Shown piece after piece: positions 10,436-37,058 of a DNA stretch of 64,000 nucleotides. The DNA lies in NCBI RefSeq assembly GCF_005239225.2, contig NC_133295.1, positions 12,338,001-12,402,000 on the forward strand, given 5' to 3'. Origin of the DNA: Populus alba. Lineage: Eukaryota > Streptophyta > Magnoliopsida > Malpighiales > Salicaceae. A program made the position numbers and the translations under genes. The notes under the pieces were generated by a model, which had not been told where the DNA came from, ran no database searches, and was given only the letters and a program-made list of their open reading frames with translations. The first letter of the stretch is position 1; each line of letters begins with the position of its first letter.

Positions 10436-10486
10436 CACACATCGAACCCCTCGAAACATTCAGAGCCAGACACAGAATCAAAAACA

Positions 10487-11128
10487 ATGAGAAAATCACT
10501 TCTTGTTTATCTTTCCCTCCTCTCCAGTATTTTATATTTTACATTCCCTTCAAATGCCATCTCCTCCTGCAATGGCCCGTGTCAAACATCCGATGACTGT
10601 GATGGCCAGCTAATTTGCATCAACGGAAAGTGCAATGATGATCCCAATGTTGGCACTAACATATGCAGCGGAGGCAGCAGTCCACCACCTCCGGAGGGCA
10701 ACTGCCAACCCTCCGGCACCCTGACATGTGGAGACAATTCGTACCCTACATACACTTGCTCACCTCCAGAGTCATCCTCAACAGATGCACAGTTAACTTT
10801 CAATAATTTCAGTAAAGGAGGCGACGGGGGAGACGCATCGGAGTGTGATAATAGCTACCATGATGATACCGAGCTTGTGGTGGCGCTTTCGACAGGATGG
10901 TTCGCTGGGCGCTCAAAGTGTGGGAGTATGATCAGAATTTCTGGTAATGGAAGGAGTGTGACCGCCAAGGTCGTAGATGAGTGTGATTCCATGCATGGAT
11001 GTGATAGCGAGCATGCGTATCAGCGACCATGTGAGAATAATGTTGTTGATGGTTCTAAAGCTGTGTGGGAAGCTTTGGGTCTGGATACAGATGTAGGAGT
11101 TGTGCCCGTTACATGGTCTATGGCCTAG
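10487..11128 (+). CDS. Kiwellin / ripening-related secreted protein
   Basis: Secreted, cysteine-rich apoplastic protein of 213 residues in a single exon; the family is linked to fruit ripening and to defence (maize kiwellin binds a fungal chorismate mutase effector). Residues 1-24 form a signal peptide ending ...SNA. Residues about 25-60 are the kissper-like Cys-rich module ([19 protein letters not shown]). A Gly/Ser/Pro linker follows, then the double-psi beta-barrel domain from about residue 70, with hallmark segments [37 protein letters not shown] and the C-terminal GVVPVTWS. The start is the first ATG after the TATA box, in an AAAACAATGA context. Two direct repeats bracket the gene, suggesting a past tandem duplication. 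The partner or pathogen ligand cannot be deduced from sequence. Confidence 0.94.
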   Translation: MRKSLLVYLSLLSSILYFTFPSNAISSCNGPCQTSDDCDGQLICINGKCNDDPNVGTNICSGGSSPPPPEGNCQPSGTLTCGDNSYPTYTCSPPESSSTDAQLTFNNFSKGGDGGDASECDNSYHDDTELVVALSTGWFAGRSKCGSMIRISGNGRSVTAKVVDECDSMHGCDSEHAYQRPCENNVVDGSKAVWEALGLDTDVGVVPVTWSMA

Positions 11129-11470
11129 GCGACGAACGAGCGATGATCATGATGTTGGTGGTAGTAAGAACCAGAGGTTTTTTGGGACAATTCACGTACT
11201 TGGTTCCAAGGCTTCAGGTAATAATTAATGGAGTGATAAATTAACTAGTCGAGGAAGTAGCTAGCTGGTACTCATATGAAGGAGTTCCAGTCTACGTACG
11301 AGTATGTAATAGTAACGTAATCAGTAATTAAAATCGAGGGATTATTAATTAGTTGTATTCAAATTATTGTATACACCCAACCTTTGATCAAGTTCCTCTT
11401 TGGTGAGGAGTTTATTTGTTCTCTCCTCAAATTAAAATTTAATTAAAAAGTTGCCTCTCACACTTAATTA

Positions 11471-11785
11471 TATCTTAGATATAGATATAATCTCTTCAAA
11501 AAATCAATAAATAAACTATTAATAATATTTATCTGTCAGCAATTTTTTTTAATAGTAATATAAAAATGTATCTTCAAATTAAATTAATTTTATAATTTTT
11601 ACCATCTTAGCTGAGATTTTAAAGTCAAAAAGTGTATCTGATAACTTGAATTGTGATTAAATAAATAACATTAACATTGAAAATCCAAATAATAATGCAT
11701 TAAACACCAACTATCTTGACTAAACCCTCACATCCTAATAATAATTTGCAAGCTATAGCTTACCAGTAATTGCCAATTCGACATT
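11471..11785. repeat. Kiwellin-flanking direct repeat, right copy
   Basis: Second copy of the 9545-9855 sequence, same orientation, with scattered substitutions and a few short indels. The 340 bp between the kiwellin stop and this copy is probably 3' UTR and flank, including a GAGTTTATTTG stretch near 11407; I see no other gene there. Confidence 0.85.
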
Positions 11786-12045
11786 TTCTATGTATTGGCA
11801 AATACAGATAAGCAGAGACGTGATAGTGCCGTACTGCCATGGGTTCAAGCTCAGCGAAGACGTAAAGTTTGGTACATGCCATGCGAGAAGACTTTTCAGG
11901 GAAACCCCAAGCTTCCATCTCTTCCGGCAAGCAAATTAAGAGCCAGAGGCTGGCCCACTCCTTTTTGTTTTTGGTTTTTTCTTTTCTTCTTGTTCGGTGT
12001 CTTCGATTTTGGCTAAAAAATACGTCACTCGTGTTCTAGATTCCT

Positions 12046-12115
<70 letters not shown>

Positions 12116-13450
12116 GTAATTGTGATTAATAAAATGAATATTTTTCATATAAAAAAAATCAGTCATGATGACCTTTACATGAAAATAATTTGAAAACTGA
12201 TAAAAAAAGTAAAAGTTAAATGAGATTTTATAAAAATTAAAAAGAAAATTATATTATAAAAAAGAAAGGAGAAAATGATCCAAGTTAACACTGACTAGCC
12301 TGTCAAACCCATAACTCGAGTTGTAAAACTTGGATAACCCAACATAATAAAAATTAAAAAAATAATGATGTTAGTTAAAAAAACTATCTTAACCAAATAG
12401 TTTTAAATTATTATGTAAGATTTCAAAATATAATTTTATATTATTTCAAAATATTATAAAAAATAACAATAAAAAAATCAAGATCAAATTTAATATCAAA
12501 ACAAATTGAATCCCCATTTTGCTATTTCAAAAAGAGCTAGACACGGAAAGTCAGAAACTAGGAAAGAGAAAAAAAAAAATTACAAAAATAATTAATTATA
12601 AGAATATTTTAATTAATCACTATCTAAGTACCAAACAACAGGCTCCTTGAACATACTGGATTTTGGTAAATTGTAATATCATTGGTCAGTGATTCATAAG
12701 GGAAATAATATGGAGAGTATTTATAGAGTGGGAGGTATGTTTTACCATATTAGAAGAGAATATACGTGAACAGAAGCCTTGATGCAATTCAGCATCCGCA
12801 GCTTAACTGTAATCAGAACAAGTGGAGGTTGCAAGCTGAGAAATTCTCTTGTTGAATCAAAACTGTGTAGGAGTTTTTTTATAATAAGAAATTTGAGTAT
12901 AATTAAGTTTTGGATATTTAAGTATTATAATCAATATTTAATGAATTTGTTTTCTTGGAATTGGATTTGTCGAAACTCGAAACACATTAATATTTATGCA
13001 CTCTTTGTCTTGTCATTAGTGGAGAGTCGGTGTCAAAGCATTGGCTACAAAACTATTCACTGACAGGCTGACATCAGTATACTGAAATAGGTTAATTTTG
13101 CAAAGAAATATGGATCGATTGAGAGGAGGCCCTATATTCTCACGTGAGAAATTTAAAAGACAAGTTGCAATTCTTGAATCTGGAGAGAGCCCACAGAGCA
13201 GAAAGTGATCCAATCACATGCAAGCAGCAGGGAGGCCTTGGATAATGCCCAGAGTGAATCTTGTCCTCTCGTATCCCCGCTAGCTTCTCGCCTGTATTAA
13301 TCTTTTTTTACAATTTTCAACAGCAAAAGTTGATAAGAGCTCTTTCTCTACTACCTGCTATTATCAATTCCTTTCTTGGGGAAAATCCCTCTCAGGATTC
13401 CTGTAATTCCATCACAAGTTATTTGGTGTTTGAGTGTGTGTTCTCCGCTA
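11786..13450. other. Spacer and 5' flank of the ACP gene
   Basis: 11795-11975 is GC-richer and might be a decayed gene or element fragment, but I could not match it. 12120-12560 is AT-rich and resembles dispersed repeat debris. The last 250 bp before the ACP start are pyrimidine-rich, as expected for promoter and leader of a plant housekeeping gene. Confidence 0.4.
12049..12111. repeat. (TA)31 microsatellite
   Basis: Uninterrupted alternating TA of about 63 bp. Confidence 0.95.
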
Positions 13451-14570
13451 ATGGCCACAGTCTCAGCTACTTGTCTCAGGTTCCAGCCTTTGTTTAGCCA
13501 GTCAAACAAGAGTAGTCAGGTAACTAAAGCCTTCACAATTCTCTTGCTCATACCTACTAATCTCTTAGAAAAGTTTGCACGTCACAGATAATTACTTCTG
13601 TTGTTGCTCCATGATATTTGTTGAAAAATATGCTTTCTTCAGGATTTTTTTCTGGGAAATTGTTGTCTAGGACAGAAAACTAGCGCTAAAGCAATTCCCA
13701 AATTACAAATAGCCATGTCCAGAAATAAATAGATAGCAAATTATACCAAAATTGAAAAACAAATTGAGCCCATTTTCTTTTAGTAAACACATAACAACAG
13801 TTTTAAATTTCTCATCGTAGTACATGGATGGAAGAGTTCCCACTGTTTGATGTTCATTTGTGGTTCTTATTGGTACAGGCAGCAGCAAGTTTAAAGCCTG
13901 TGTCAGTGGGTTGGACAAAGAATAATGGCTTCCCTTCTTTGAAGGCCTCTCGATTCCGTGTCTCTTGTGCTGTAATTTCACCCTCCTCTACAATATTGTA
14001 CATTATACTTGTTGTTTTATTGCTAAATTATCTATAGCTAATCTTAACTTCAAGTAAAACTGAATTTAACCTTTTTATCTCTATTTTCTTCTTTTTGGAG
14101 TCCTTCGATCTTGTTTTATTTAGCCTTGTTTTATTAATCCCAACAAGATGTGAAATTAATCGCAATTTACATGATTTGATAGGCAAAGCCAGAGACCGTG
14201 GAGAAAGTTATCGAGATTGTGAGGAAACAACTGGCCTTAACTCCGGAGACTGAGCTCACCAACGAATCCAAGTTCGCTGCACTTGGTGCTGACTCTCTTG
14301 ACACAGTAAGCCATTTTTTGGCTAGCTACTGTTAGGTTCAGTGGTGTCAATTCATGTCATCAAAGCGATTCAAGAATTTACTACTTAATTAAGCAATTTA
14401 AAGTGAGGTGCGATCTTATAATGTTATTGCAGGTGGAGATAGTAATGGCATTGGAAGAAGAATTTGATATTAGTGTAGAAGAGGAGAGCTCTCAGAACAT
14501 TACAACAGTCCGAGAAGCCGCTGACATGATTGATAAACTTGTTCAAAAGAAAGCTGAAGGTGGAAGTTGA
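13451..14570 (+). CDS. Plastid acyl carrier protein
   Basis: Carries growing acyl chains on a 4'-phosphopantetheine arm in plastid type II fatty acid synthesis. Four exons: 13451-13519, 13879-13971, 14183-14305 and 14433-14570; all junctions keep frame and give 140 residues. Exons 1-2 (residues 1-54, Ser/Lys/Arg-rich, ending RFRVSCA) form the chloroplast transit peptide. Exons 3-4 encode the mature carrier starting AKPETVEKV. The attachment serine is Ser92 in GADSLDT, followed by [13 protein letters not shown], the recognition helix that contacts partner enzymes. The exon-intron pattern, with transit peptide split from the carrier domain and a break right after DSLDT, matches nuclear plant ACP genes. 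Which isoform (constitutive or tissue-specific) cannot be told. Confidence 0.95.
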
Positions 14571-14824
14571 GCCCAGGAATCAGTGTATTAGTTTGGCGGG
14601 TTTGATCTTGTTAGGATTTTGTTGATTAATTTCTATGCCTGGTTAAATTTCCAATTTTCTTGCTTGTTGCAAGGCAGTGAAAGAGTATGTTAAGTTCCGC
14701 CGTGTCATATTTTTGTGATGCAAACACATGTTTTGGTCCTTGATAGAGGTGTGATCGCCAGGGATGAAATTTTAGGCCCATAACAAGCAATGGGTTTTTT
14801 TTTTTATTATTATTATTAATGTTG

Positions 14825-14965
14825 GTGTTTTGATCAACTTGTGTATATCTTAACTAATTTTACGGATTTTAAAATTAATAATTATATAATTCTTTAATTG
14901 TTTTAAAAGAACTCAAACTCATGACTATTAAAAAACAAATCCAAAGACCTGACCAATTAAATTAT
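14825..14965. repeat. Degenerate dispersed repeat
   Basis: The stretch around TTAACTAATTTTACGGATTT, continuing into TTAATAATTATATAATTC, resembles 42795-42935 over about 140 bp. The second copy sits as an insertion in one unit of the SDR array, which supports mobility. Confidence 0.45.
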
Positions 14966-15729
14966 CCTTCATGATTGTAATGGATTCTTTCTTCAACCGC
15001 TTGATGGGTAATTCGACTTTCTTTAATAGTATTTGGATATGAGAATTGACTCAAAAAGACACGGGTTGTTATAGTCATCATGTTAATATTGTTTTATTTT
15101 TTAAAAAAAATCTTGATATTAACTAGGTTAAGTTTGGATTTTATTTAATTGGGATAACTAAATCGCTAAATATTTAATCCGGATTATACTTTAAATCTTT
15201 AATTTCTCGAATTAACCCATCAGGATAGGTGTAGAGTTTAATGTCTTGTTTACAATTAATCTACAGATCCATATTTGCAATTTGCATGTTAGATGCACTT
15301 GCCGCCCTCCAATTTCTCTCTTCTTTATCTTTTTCCCATGCTTGCAAGCTCAAGTAGCATTTTGACACAGCAAGAGGTTCGTTTAGTGGATATTAGGCTA
15401 TAATTAAGTGATTAATTACGGGATTGGGGATGACAAGGAGACAATGCGGTGTCGGTGAAAGTGAAATATTAATGATTATAAAGAGTGAATAATAAATTAC
15501 ACTTGGAGCAAGAAATAAGGAGTTCAGTGTTATTTTCAAGGCTTTTTTACTATTTTTACTACTCGAACAAAACGGTGTGCCGTGATGCTAACCAAGGTTG
15601 TCGAAGGTATGTTTTGAGCAAATTTTACTAGTCAGATAGCCATTTTGGTTAGCCCAACAAGTGTTTTTATCAGGCAAACCAGGCCCATTATCTTCTTGGC
15701 TCACCCAACTATTTCCACAGCCCTTAGAG

Positions 15730-15888
15730 TGTGTTTGGGATTAGGTGTGGTCAGGTGTTATTAAGTTTTTTTAGGTACAATTTCTTAGAACATAAATTAC
15801 ACCTCACTAAAAAGCTAAAGATGCATGTTTTTATTTTATCCTACTAAAAACCTCAACCACACCTCATCCCACCTCAATCCTGAATATA
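15730..15888. mobile_element. Short foldback element (MITE-like)
   Basis: The left arm GATTAGGTGTGGTCAGGTGT and the reverse complement of the right arm (GATGAGGTGTGGTTGAGG) are similar over about 30 bp, so the 160-bp segment can fold back. Target duplication is not clear. Confidence 0.4.
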
Positions 15889-16310
15889 TAATTTTAATTA
15901 AGAATTACGAAGCTAGTTTTTTTTTAAAAAAAAAAAAAACTAAAATAATAAAAATCAAATTTGATAAAAAAAAAAAGATGAAATCATAAAATAATTTAAT
16001 TTTAAATTTTATCTCAGATAAAATAAATAGCAATAAAAAAAGGACATGTAAAGAAATTAAAAGAGAATGGAATTGAAAAAAAAATTAAACTTGATAAATT
16101 ATTTTATATAAATTAAATAATAATAAAAAAGACGATGATCAAATATGAAGAAAAAAACAATTGAAAATGAAAAGAGAGGAGAGAGAAAGAAAAAAAAAGT
16201 CATTAGAGGCTCATTGTCCATACACGCCGCTATATAATGAAGGAGCTTCCATGACTATTTCAATGCCATCACGAAAAACAATGTTTGAGCACCGAATGAC
16301 CTTGCACGTG

Positions 16311-16380
16311 TTGTCCAAAGGGCGAGGGGGCCACTCGTGTACTTGTTGTCCAAAGGGCGAGGGGGCCACTCGTGTACTTA
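16311..16380. repeat. 35-bp perfect tandem duplication
   Basis: Two head-to-tail copies (16311-16345 and 16346-16380) starting TTGTCCAAAGGGCGAGGGGG are identical except for the last base. They are much more GC-rich than their surroundings. Confidence 0.95.
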
Positions 16381-16627
16381 CGCCAACAATTTTTTTAAAT
16401 GGTATTTATATTTGTTAAATTACTAAATAATCCTTAAGGAACCTGAATATTATAAAAACCTATAAGAAAACGATGAAAATATCCTTTCACACCAATTTTA
16501 GGGTTTTTTTTTTTAAAAAAAAAGGTTTTAAGATGAAATATATGTTTTTTATCATGCTAGAAATATAAAATCCCAAAAAACTCCAGGATAAAAGCTATAT
16601 TTTCTTATATTTGAAGGGTGACATTGT

Positions 16628-16631
<4 letters not shown>

Positions 16632-16665
<34 letters not shown>
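16632..16665. repeat. (TA)17 microsatellite
   Basis: Uninterrupted alternating AT/TA tract of about 34 bp. Confidence 0.9.
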
Positions 16666-16667
<2 letters not shown>

Positions 16668-17938
16668 AATTATTATCTCTAGTTAATTTGTTAATGATCA
16701 AGAAATCTTATAAAAAAATAATTTTACCCCATTAGCGAGGCTGTTAGTTTTTTGTAGAGAATAAAAAAAAACATAAATACACTATTTTTAATTTATAGTG
16801 ATTTATGTTTTGGAACACCTTGCATCTACGAGCTTTTTTTATATTTTAATTTAATTTTAATAATAAAGCAAGTTAATTGGTAATGGCCTGGTTGATATTG
16901 TATTAGTAATTATTTTTTAAAGTACTTGTTGTTTAAAAATATATCGAAACACATTAATACATTAAAAAAATTCAAAAAACACAAAAAAAAAAACATTATT
17001 TTAAAGTAAATACAAAAATAAAAAAATATAAATTTTTTCAAAAATTATTTTGAAACACAAAAAAAAAAGGACTTAAAGCTTATTTAATACTGTAGTAGAG
17101 ATTGTTTTTTAAAGTATTTTTTGATTGTAAATGTATTGAAATAATATATATTTTTTATTTTTTTGAAATCTATATTTAATATAATCCTATTAAAATGATC
17201 TAAAAATATAATTAATAATTTAAAATAAAATAAAATAAAATAATATAATAAAATAAATTTAAATTTTTGGAAAAATATTTTTGCCCAAAAATAAAGCAAC
17301 TATAAGAATTACCTGTAGCTATCAACTTGGACATGACAAGTGTTGAAAAACTACACGGGCTGGTGTTGCAACAGCTACTGCTTGTGTCGTGGGTTAAAAA
17401 GAATCACGCTAAATTGACAAGCCAAAGCTTGTCATGTCACAGGATTTTAAAATTGACAACAAAGCTTGAATATGCATACAGGACAGATATAAAACATACC
17501 CTGAGCAAGCTATGGGTTAGAAAGATCACCTAATTTGTTTTTAAAAAATAAAATAAATATTATTTTGATAAGATTTTAAAAATAAATTCATGTCGATGAT
17601 TAAAGACTAGATTTTAACCTGGTCGACATGATTTTTTTTTTTTACTCAGAGCCAATCAAAATCCCAGGTAAAACCACCCGACCAGACTAGATTCCAGGTT
17701 TGATAACTTTGGCATATAGTTAAAAGTAATAATTGTACATGGGCAAGCTCGCATGGCTCCATGCCTTTGTCCTTTATGGATTGGACTTTCCCTTTCTGTG
17801 GAAAAGATGACCGCACAAGAAAATTTACGGCGCTGCAAAACATACGTGTCCGAAACCCGTTGACAGATCATCGATATCCTAGAGAACAAAAATACTGGAC
17901 ACGTCACCCACGCTCTTTCTTCTCAACAGATATTAATA

Positions 17939-18717
17939 GGCCCGTTTGTCTATTTGAAAATAATTTTTTTTAGAAAGTAAATCATGAATTATTTTTTTGA
18001 TATTCAGTAATGTAAGATAAAATAAAATGAAAATACTTTACCAATTTTTAGTTATATCATGAAAAATAAACTAGAAAATAATTTATTAATATTTTATATT
18101 TTTCAAGTTTATTAAAAAATAAGAAACAATCTTACAAATTTAAAAATTGAATGATATTGAAATTGAAAAAAAATATTTTATAAATTATCTCAAATAAAAT
18201 AAATAATAATAAAAAATACAATCAAAACTAAACAAATAAAAAAAATTAAAGATAAAAAATTAAAATAATAGTAATTATCATTTCATAAATTATTTCAAAT
18301 AAAATAGATAATAATTAAAAAAACGAAACCAAATTTGATAGATAAAAAATTTTCAATTAAAAAATGATAAGAAAAAAGAAAATAATAATTATAAAAATAA
18401 TTACTAAAATTAATATAAAAATTAAATTTTAAGGATGAAATTGAAAAAAAAATATTCAAAACATAATATATATATCAATCAAAAGTTTGAAAACTAAATT
18501 TGATATAATTAACAAATAATATGATATTTTTAATTTTTTCACAACTGTCGGAAAGTGTTTTCCGCCCAATATAAAAGAAAAACACTTTTCTAAAAATCAA
18601 GACAAATTTTTCTTTAACCGGAAAGTGTTTTTTATGGAAATTTTTTTAATAACAAACAAAAACATAAAGTTTCTAAAATAATTTTCAAGAAATCATTTTC
18701 TATCAAACAAACACCTT
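17939..18717. mobile_element. AT-rich element with terminal inverted repeats
   Basis: The left end GTTTGTCTATTTGAAAATAA pairs imperfectly with the reverse complement of the right end (GTTTGTTTGATAGAAAATGA). A second internal inverted/direct motif GGAAAGTGTTTT occurs at about 18550 and 18619. About 780 bp, no coding capacity. Superfamily is uncertain and no target duplication was identified. Confidence 0.4.
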
Positions 18718-20176
18718 CTTTGAAGAACAAAAATATTTAGTTGTTTTTAGCTTTAAAGTAATATTTTTAATACTTTTAAATTATTTATTAAGGTATTATT
18801 AAAAAAATATTTTAACAAATCTTTAAATAAGAAAAATATTTTAAAAATTAATATATACCACAGAGCCACATTTGGATTTGGGTCCCACCATTTTCAACTC
18901 ACGAACCGTCTCCCGCGAAACTCGAATTAGGGTCAACCCGCTTCAAACGGCAGGTCGTTTAGGCCCCATTTGGTACAGCTATGTCCTAGTTATATATGTA
19001 TTTCAAATGGGTAGTCAAAGTTTCGTATTAATTACAATTACCCCTCGATTAGAAGATTCTACACAATATCATCCATAATCGAAGGTAATCTCATCTCTTG
19101 TGCTTTATCGTGTCCATGCCTGTTATACCGATGATGAGCATAGAAAATTATAATCCAAATGCAAGTGGCATGGACACCTAGTCATTCATATATTTAGTTT
19201 AGAAAATAGTTTTCAATGCTAAATAATTGTCGGGTATATAAACCTGGTATTTTATATAAATTAATGTATATTTAAATGCGTTGAAAATAGTAAAATTATT
19301 AGTTTCTTTTAATAAATATAAAAATTAAATGTGAATCTAATAAAGAAACTGAATACAATCCCTTTAGAAGTTAAATTCCAATTCACCTCTAAGAATAGTT
19401 TTAAAACATCCATTTCAGCACAATTCCAGTTTCGAATGTTGTATTTGAGATCTTATTAGAAATATTTTTATTATTAGTATACAAAAGTTGATAAAAATCT
19501 CTTGATATTTAAGAAAAATTAAGAATAATAATTTCAATTATTTTTTTAAAGTAGCATGTTATCGAATCAAATAAATTTTATTTTAGATAATATATTAATA
19601 TAATTTCATGCAAGTGATTATTTTTTTTTTTTTAAAATGTTCTTATAAAAAATAATGGTTCAGTAAATTTTTACATGATAAGATATTTTTCTAATTTATT
19701 TTTATATTTCTAATTAGCATATATTTAATCTTGAATGTTAATTAAATTTCTAATCTATCATTTTGGAAAAATTATCAAGTTAATTTATCGGAATTAATCA
19801 GATGACTTATGCATGACCTAGAAACTTTAACTTATATCCGAAAAAAAAAAAGAGAGAGAGGATTTTCTCAGTTTTGAATAGATGCTCCAATTGAGATCTT
19901 TTGATAGTTGAGACACTGATTTGTAGTTTTCTTTTTTTTAAAAATAAAAAAAAACCGACACTATTTCATTTTCAATTTCAAGCTTCAACTGCAATGAGAT
20001 TCAGCTCAGAATTCTTCAACCGCCTCCTCTTTCTCTCTCTCCTTCCCTCGATTTCCTCGACAAAAATCCAGCTCTCTCAAAATCCTCGCTTCCCCAACAC
20101 ACACGAAAAACACGTACATTTATACACATACGAACACGTATAAATACAATAAAGATTTAAAAACCTTTCCGCGCAA

Positions 20177-34575
<14,399 letters not shown>

Positions 34576-36500
34576 TGAACTGCTAAGGTTCTAATGTTGA
34601 GATACTATGTATATACGTGATGCAATTCATGATTTCCAGAAGCATTCTTCGTTTCTGCCGAGAGGAGAAAAAAAAATGAAATCATCCATTAGTTTGTTTT
34701 TATGGTTTTTGTGATGGAAAATATATTTGTGGATGGAAATTTTATAAGAAGTATGTTCAGAGAAAGAACATGAATACCTTCTCATTCTCGCCATGGATAA
34801 TCAGAGTTCCCCGCCGCTGCAATAACCATTAACCAGCAGTGATGCGCAAATCATTCTGCTGTAAGCTGACAACACAGGAACCTTCAGAATAACGTTCTCA
34901 TAACACAACAGCAATAAAAAGCATAATCTTGGATTCAAATTCCATTGATGTGTACAAGAACATAAAAATATTTCGCCAATGAGTTGGAAAATCTAAAGTG
35001 AGACAATCTTAGTTTAATATGCTGGGTAAAAAATCAGTTGGTTATGCATGATGATATTATATTCATGTAAATAAATATTTATTATTAATAAAAAATATTT
35101 TATCTTTAATATTCATAAAACATTACATTTATACTTCATTCATTTAGGAATCTAATATAAACATTAAGTAAAGCTATTGTAATAAAAAAATATTTTATTT
35201 TTAATATTCATATAACATTAGATTTATAAATCTAATATTTCATTTATGAATTTATAAATTTAAAATAAATATTAAGTAAAGTTGTTATAATTAAAAAATT
35301 TCTATTGTATTAAAACATTGTTTTTAAAATATTTTTGAATTGATGGTCTTTTAAATTTTTAGATATTTATCACAGGTGTAGAGACTGACACGTAATTTAG
35401 TTTTTTTAAATTAAAGGAAAAAATAATAATTGATATTAAATGTTCCAGGATGGTGGGAGAAGAGGTCAAGAATCCTCTGGTTCTCCTGAATATGAGACTT
35501 GGGGTTTGGGCTTAAGGGCCGGCACCTTGTATTTTGAAGTTCAACTTATTGCATCAGTCTCCACCACTTTATCGGAATATACTTGGCGCCATTGATTGTT
35601 CTGTTCTTATTTTCATGGAACCCTCCACCCTCAGCTTTCTTACTGACCTCATTAACAATGCTTATAAAAAATCCCCGGTTTATTTCTTTCCATTGCTCTT
35701 CTCCTTCTCTGCTCAAGGTTGAAGATTAAATATCATTTGAAGTGGTGTCATATATGATTTTAAATCTTAATCTGATATTTCTCTGCTCCTATTGATGGCA
35801 GCAAGGCTGCTCTAAGATTTGTTGCTGTATTTGGAGTCTCAAGACCTGTCAGCCCATTTGAGTTTCGGTGGAGATATGGCGGAGAACTGGGGAGGGGCAC
35901 AAGATATTAATGGACGATACTGTAGGGAAGCTTACAAGGATTTGAATTCATAACCATGATCTGTACATTAGGAATTTCTGTATCACCTTCTTGTAGTACA
36001 ACTCCGAAGAAAGAAACGATTTCTGATCCTCTGAACCATCGATGAAGAATCTTGAAGCTGTGTTTCATTACTTGGATCTTAAAAATCATTACCAGTATTG
36101 TGGTGGTATTAGTGATGCTGCAAATTTCAGATGCATGTGAATTGAGTATCTTCTTAAATGATCGAAATCAAAATCAAAATCAAAATACTATTTTACTACT
36201 ATCATCGCCATGGAACCTAACACTAAGCAGCCACACTGCTATGGAGAACGCATAATCAAAATCGAAATGATCCCTGGTTTCATCACAACTTTTGCATAAA
36301 ACACAGGTGGTGCCGATCATTCCGAGCAAAAATTTTAAAAAATTATTATTATTATACCTCTAAACATCTCCGGAATTGTGCGTAATGCTTCTGGAAATCC
36401 CAGATCTCTATTCTGCTTAAAAAGTTTCTTTTGATAACGAAATTAACTTCATTTATTTTTTAAATAAAAAAAAGAGTTATACTGAGGTCGTCTAAAGATA
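34576..36500. other. Intergenic region before the tandem array
   Basis: No supportable gene. 35020-35440 is very AT-rich. 35450-36260 has near-genic composition, with a TATA-like TTATAAAAAA near 35662 followed by a pyrimidine-rich stretch, but frames are short and unrecognised. Confidence 0.45.
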
Positions 36501-37058
36501 TCATTTTAAAAAACCACAGTGAGAGCTTCTTGCTTATATGAGATTATTAGATGAAAAGTTTTTGTTTATGAAATTATTAGATGAATCTAATTTATTACTT
36601 ACAAAAAATACATAGAGTATCTTCTAGTTTAGTAATTTTTTTAACTTTGTCTTAGTTCTTTCAGAAATTATAATTTACATTTTAGATCAAAATAATTTTT
36701 CAATTTGAATAAAAAAATCAAATTACACTCGTATATAATTTATTAGAATTAGTTTCTTTATCATATTACCGCCCCTCTAGCTAGATCGAGCTTGTTCAAA
36801 CCCTAAAGAAAAATACATGTGAAATAAAAATCGAGAGCCCCAACTTGCTTTTTGAGAGTTTATTCTCTTACCTTTTATCAGATTCAAATAAATAACCCAA
36901 TTTTTATAGATCATAAAGTAAAGATTTGTGGTTGTTAGGCTTGTTGTGTTGTTGACGAAGGAAAAAGAGTGAATTGCACGAGTTCTTGAAGAAAGGAGAT
37001 TATAATGAATGGATGTGTCAAATTTATGGTGTGCCTCTTTTCAAAGGTGATTTGCGTG

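Larger units (their letters stand above)
14571..20176. other. Long AT-rich intergenic region with small repeats
   Basis: About 5.6 kb without a supportable gene. It holds ACP 3' UTR, a degenerate repeat (14825-14965), a foldback element (15730-15888), a 35-bp tandem pair, a TA microsatellite and a larger inverted-repeat element (17939-18717). 17320-17930 and 18860-19080 have mixed composition but no recognisable domain. The last 250 bp before SCD2 are pyrimidine-rich and may be its leader. Confidence 0.55.

Noticed and set aside
11795..12016. Mixed-composition stretch with an open frame on the plus strand and a longer conceptual reading on the minus strand
   Set aside because: No recognisable family, no splice-consistent continuation; it could be a gene fragment but I cannot support it.
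17327..17973. Short open frames in the ACP-SCD2 spacer
   Set aside because: No domain, overlapping frames on both strands and surroundings typical of decayed repeats.
20139..20146. TATAAATA just upstream of the SCD2 start codon
   Set aside because: It lies only about 30 bp from the ATG, which would leave almost no leader; more likely part of the transcribed leader.
36045..36130. AGAATCTTGAAGCTGTG, resembling the miR172 sequence
   Set aside because: Only the first ten or so bases agree and no complementary arm lies within a plausible hairpin distance.
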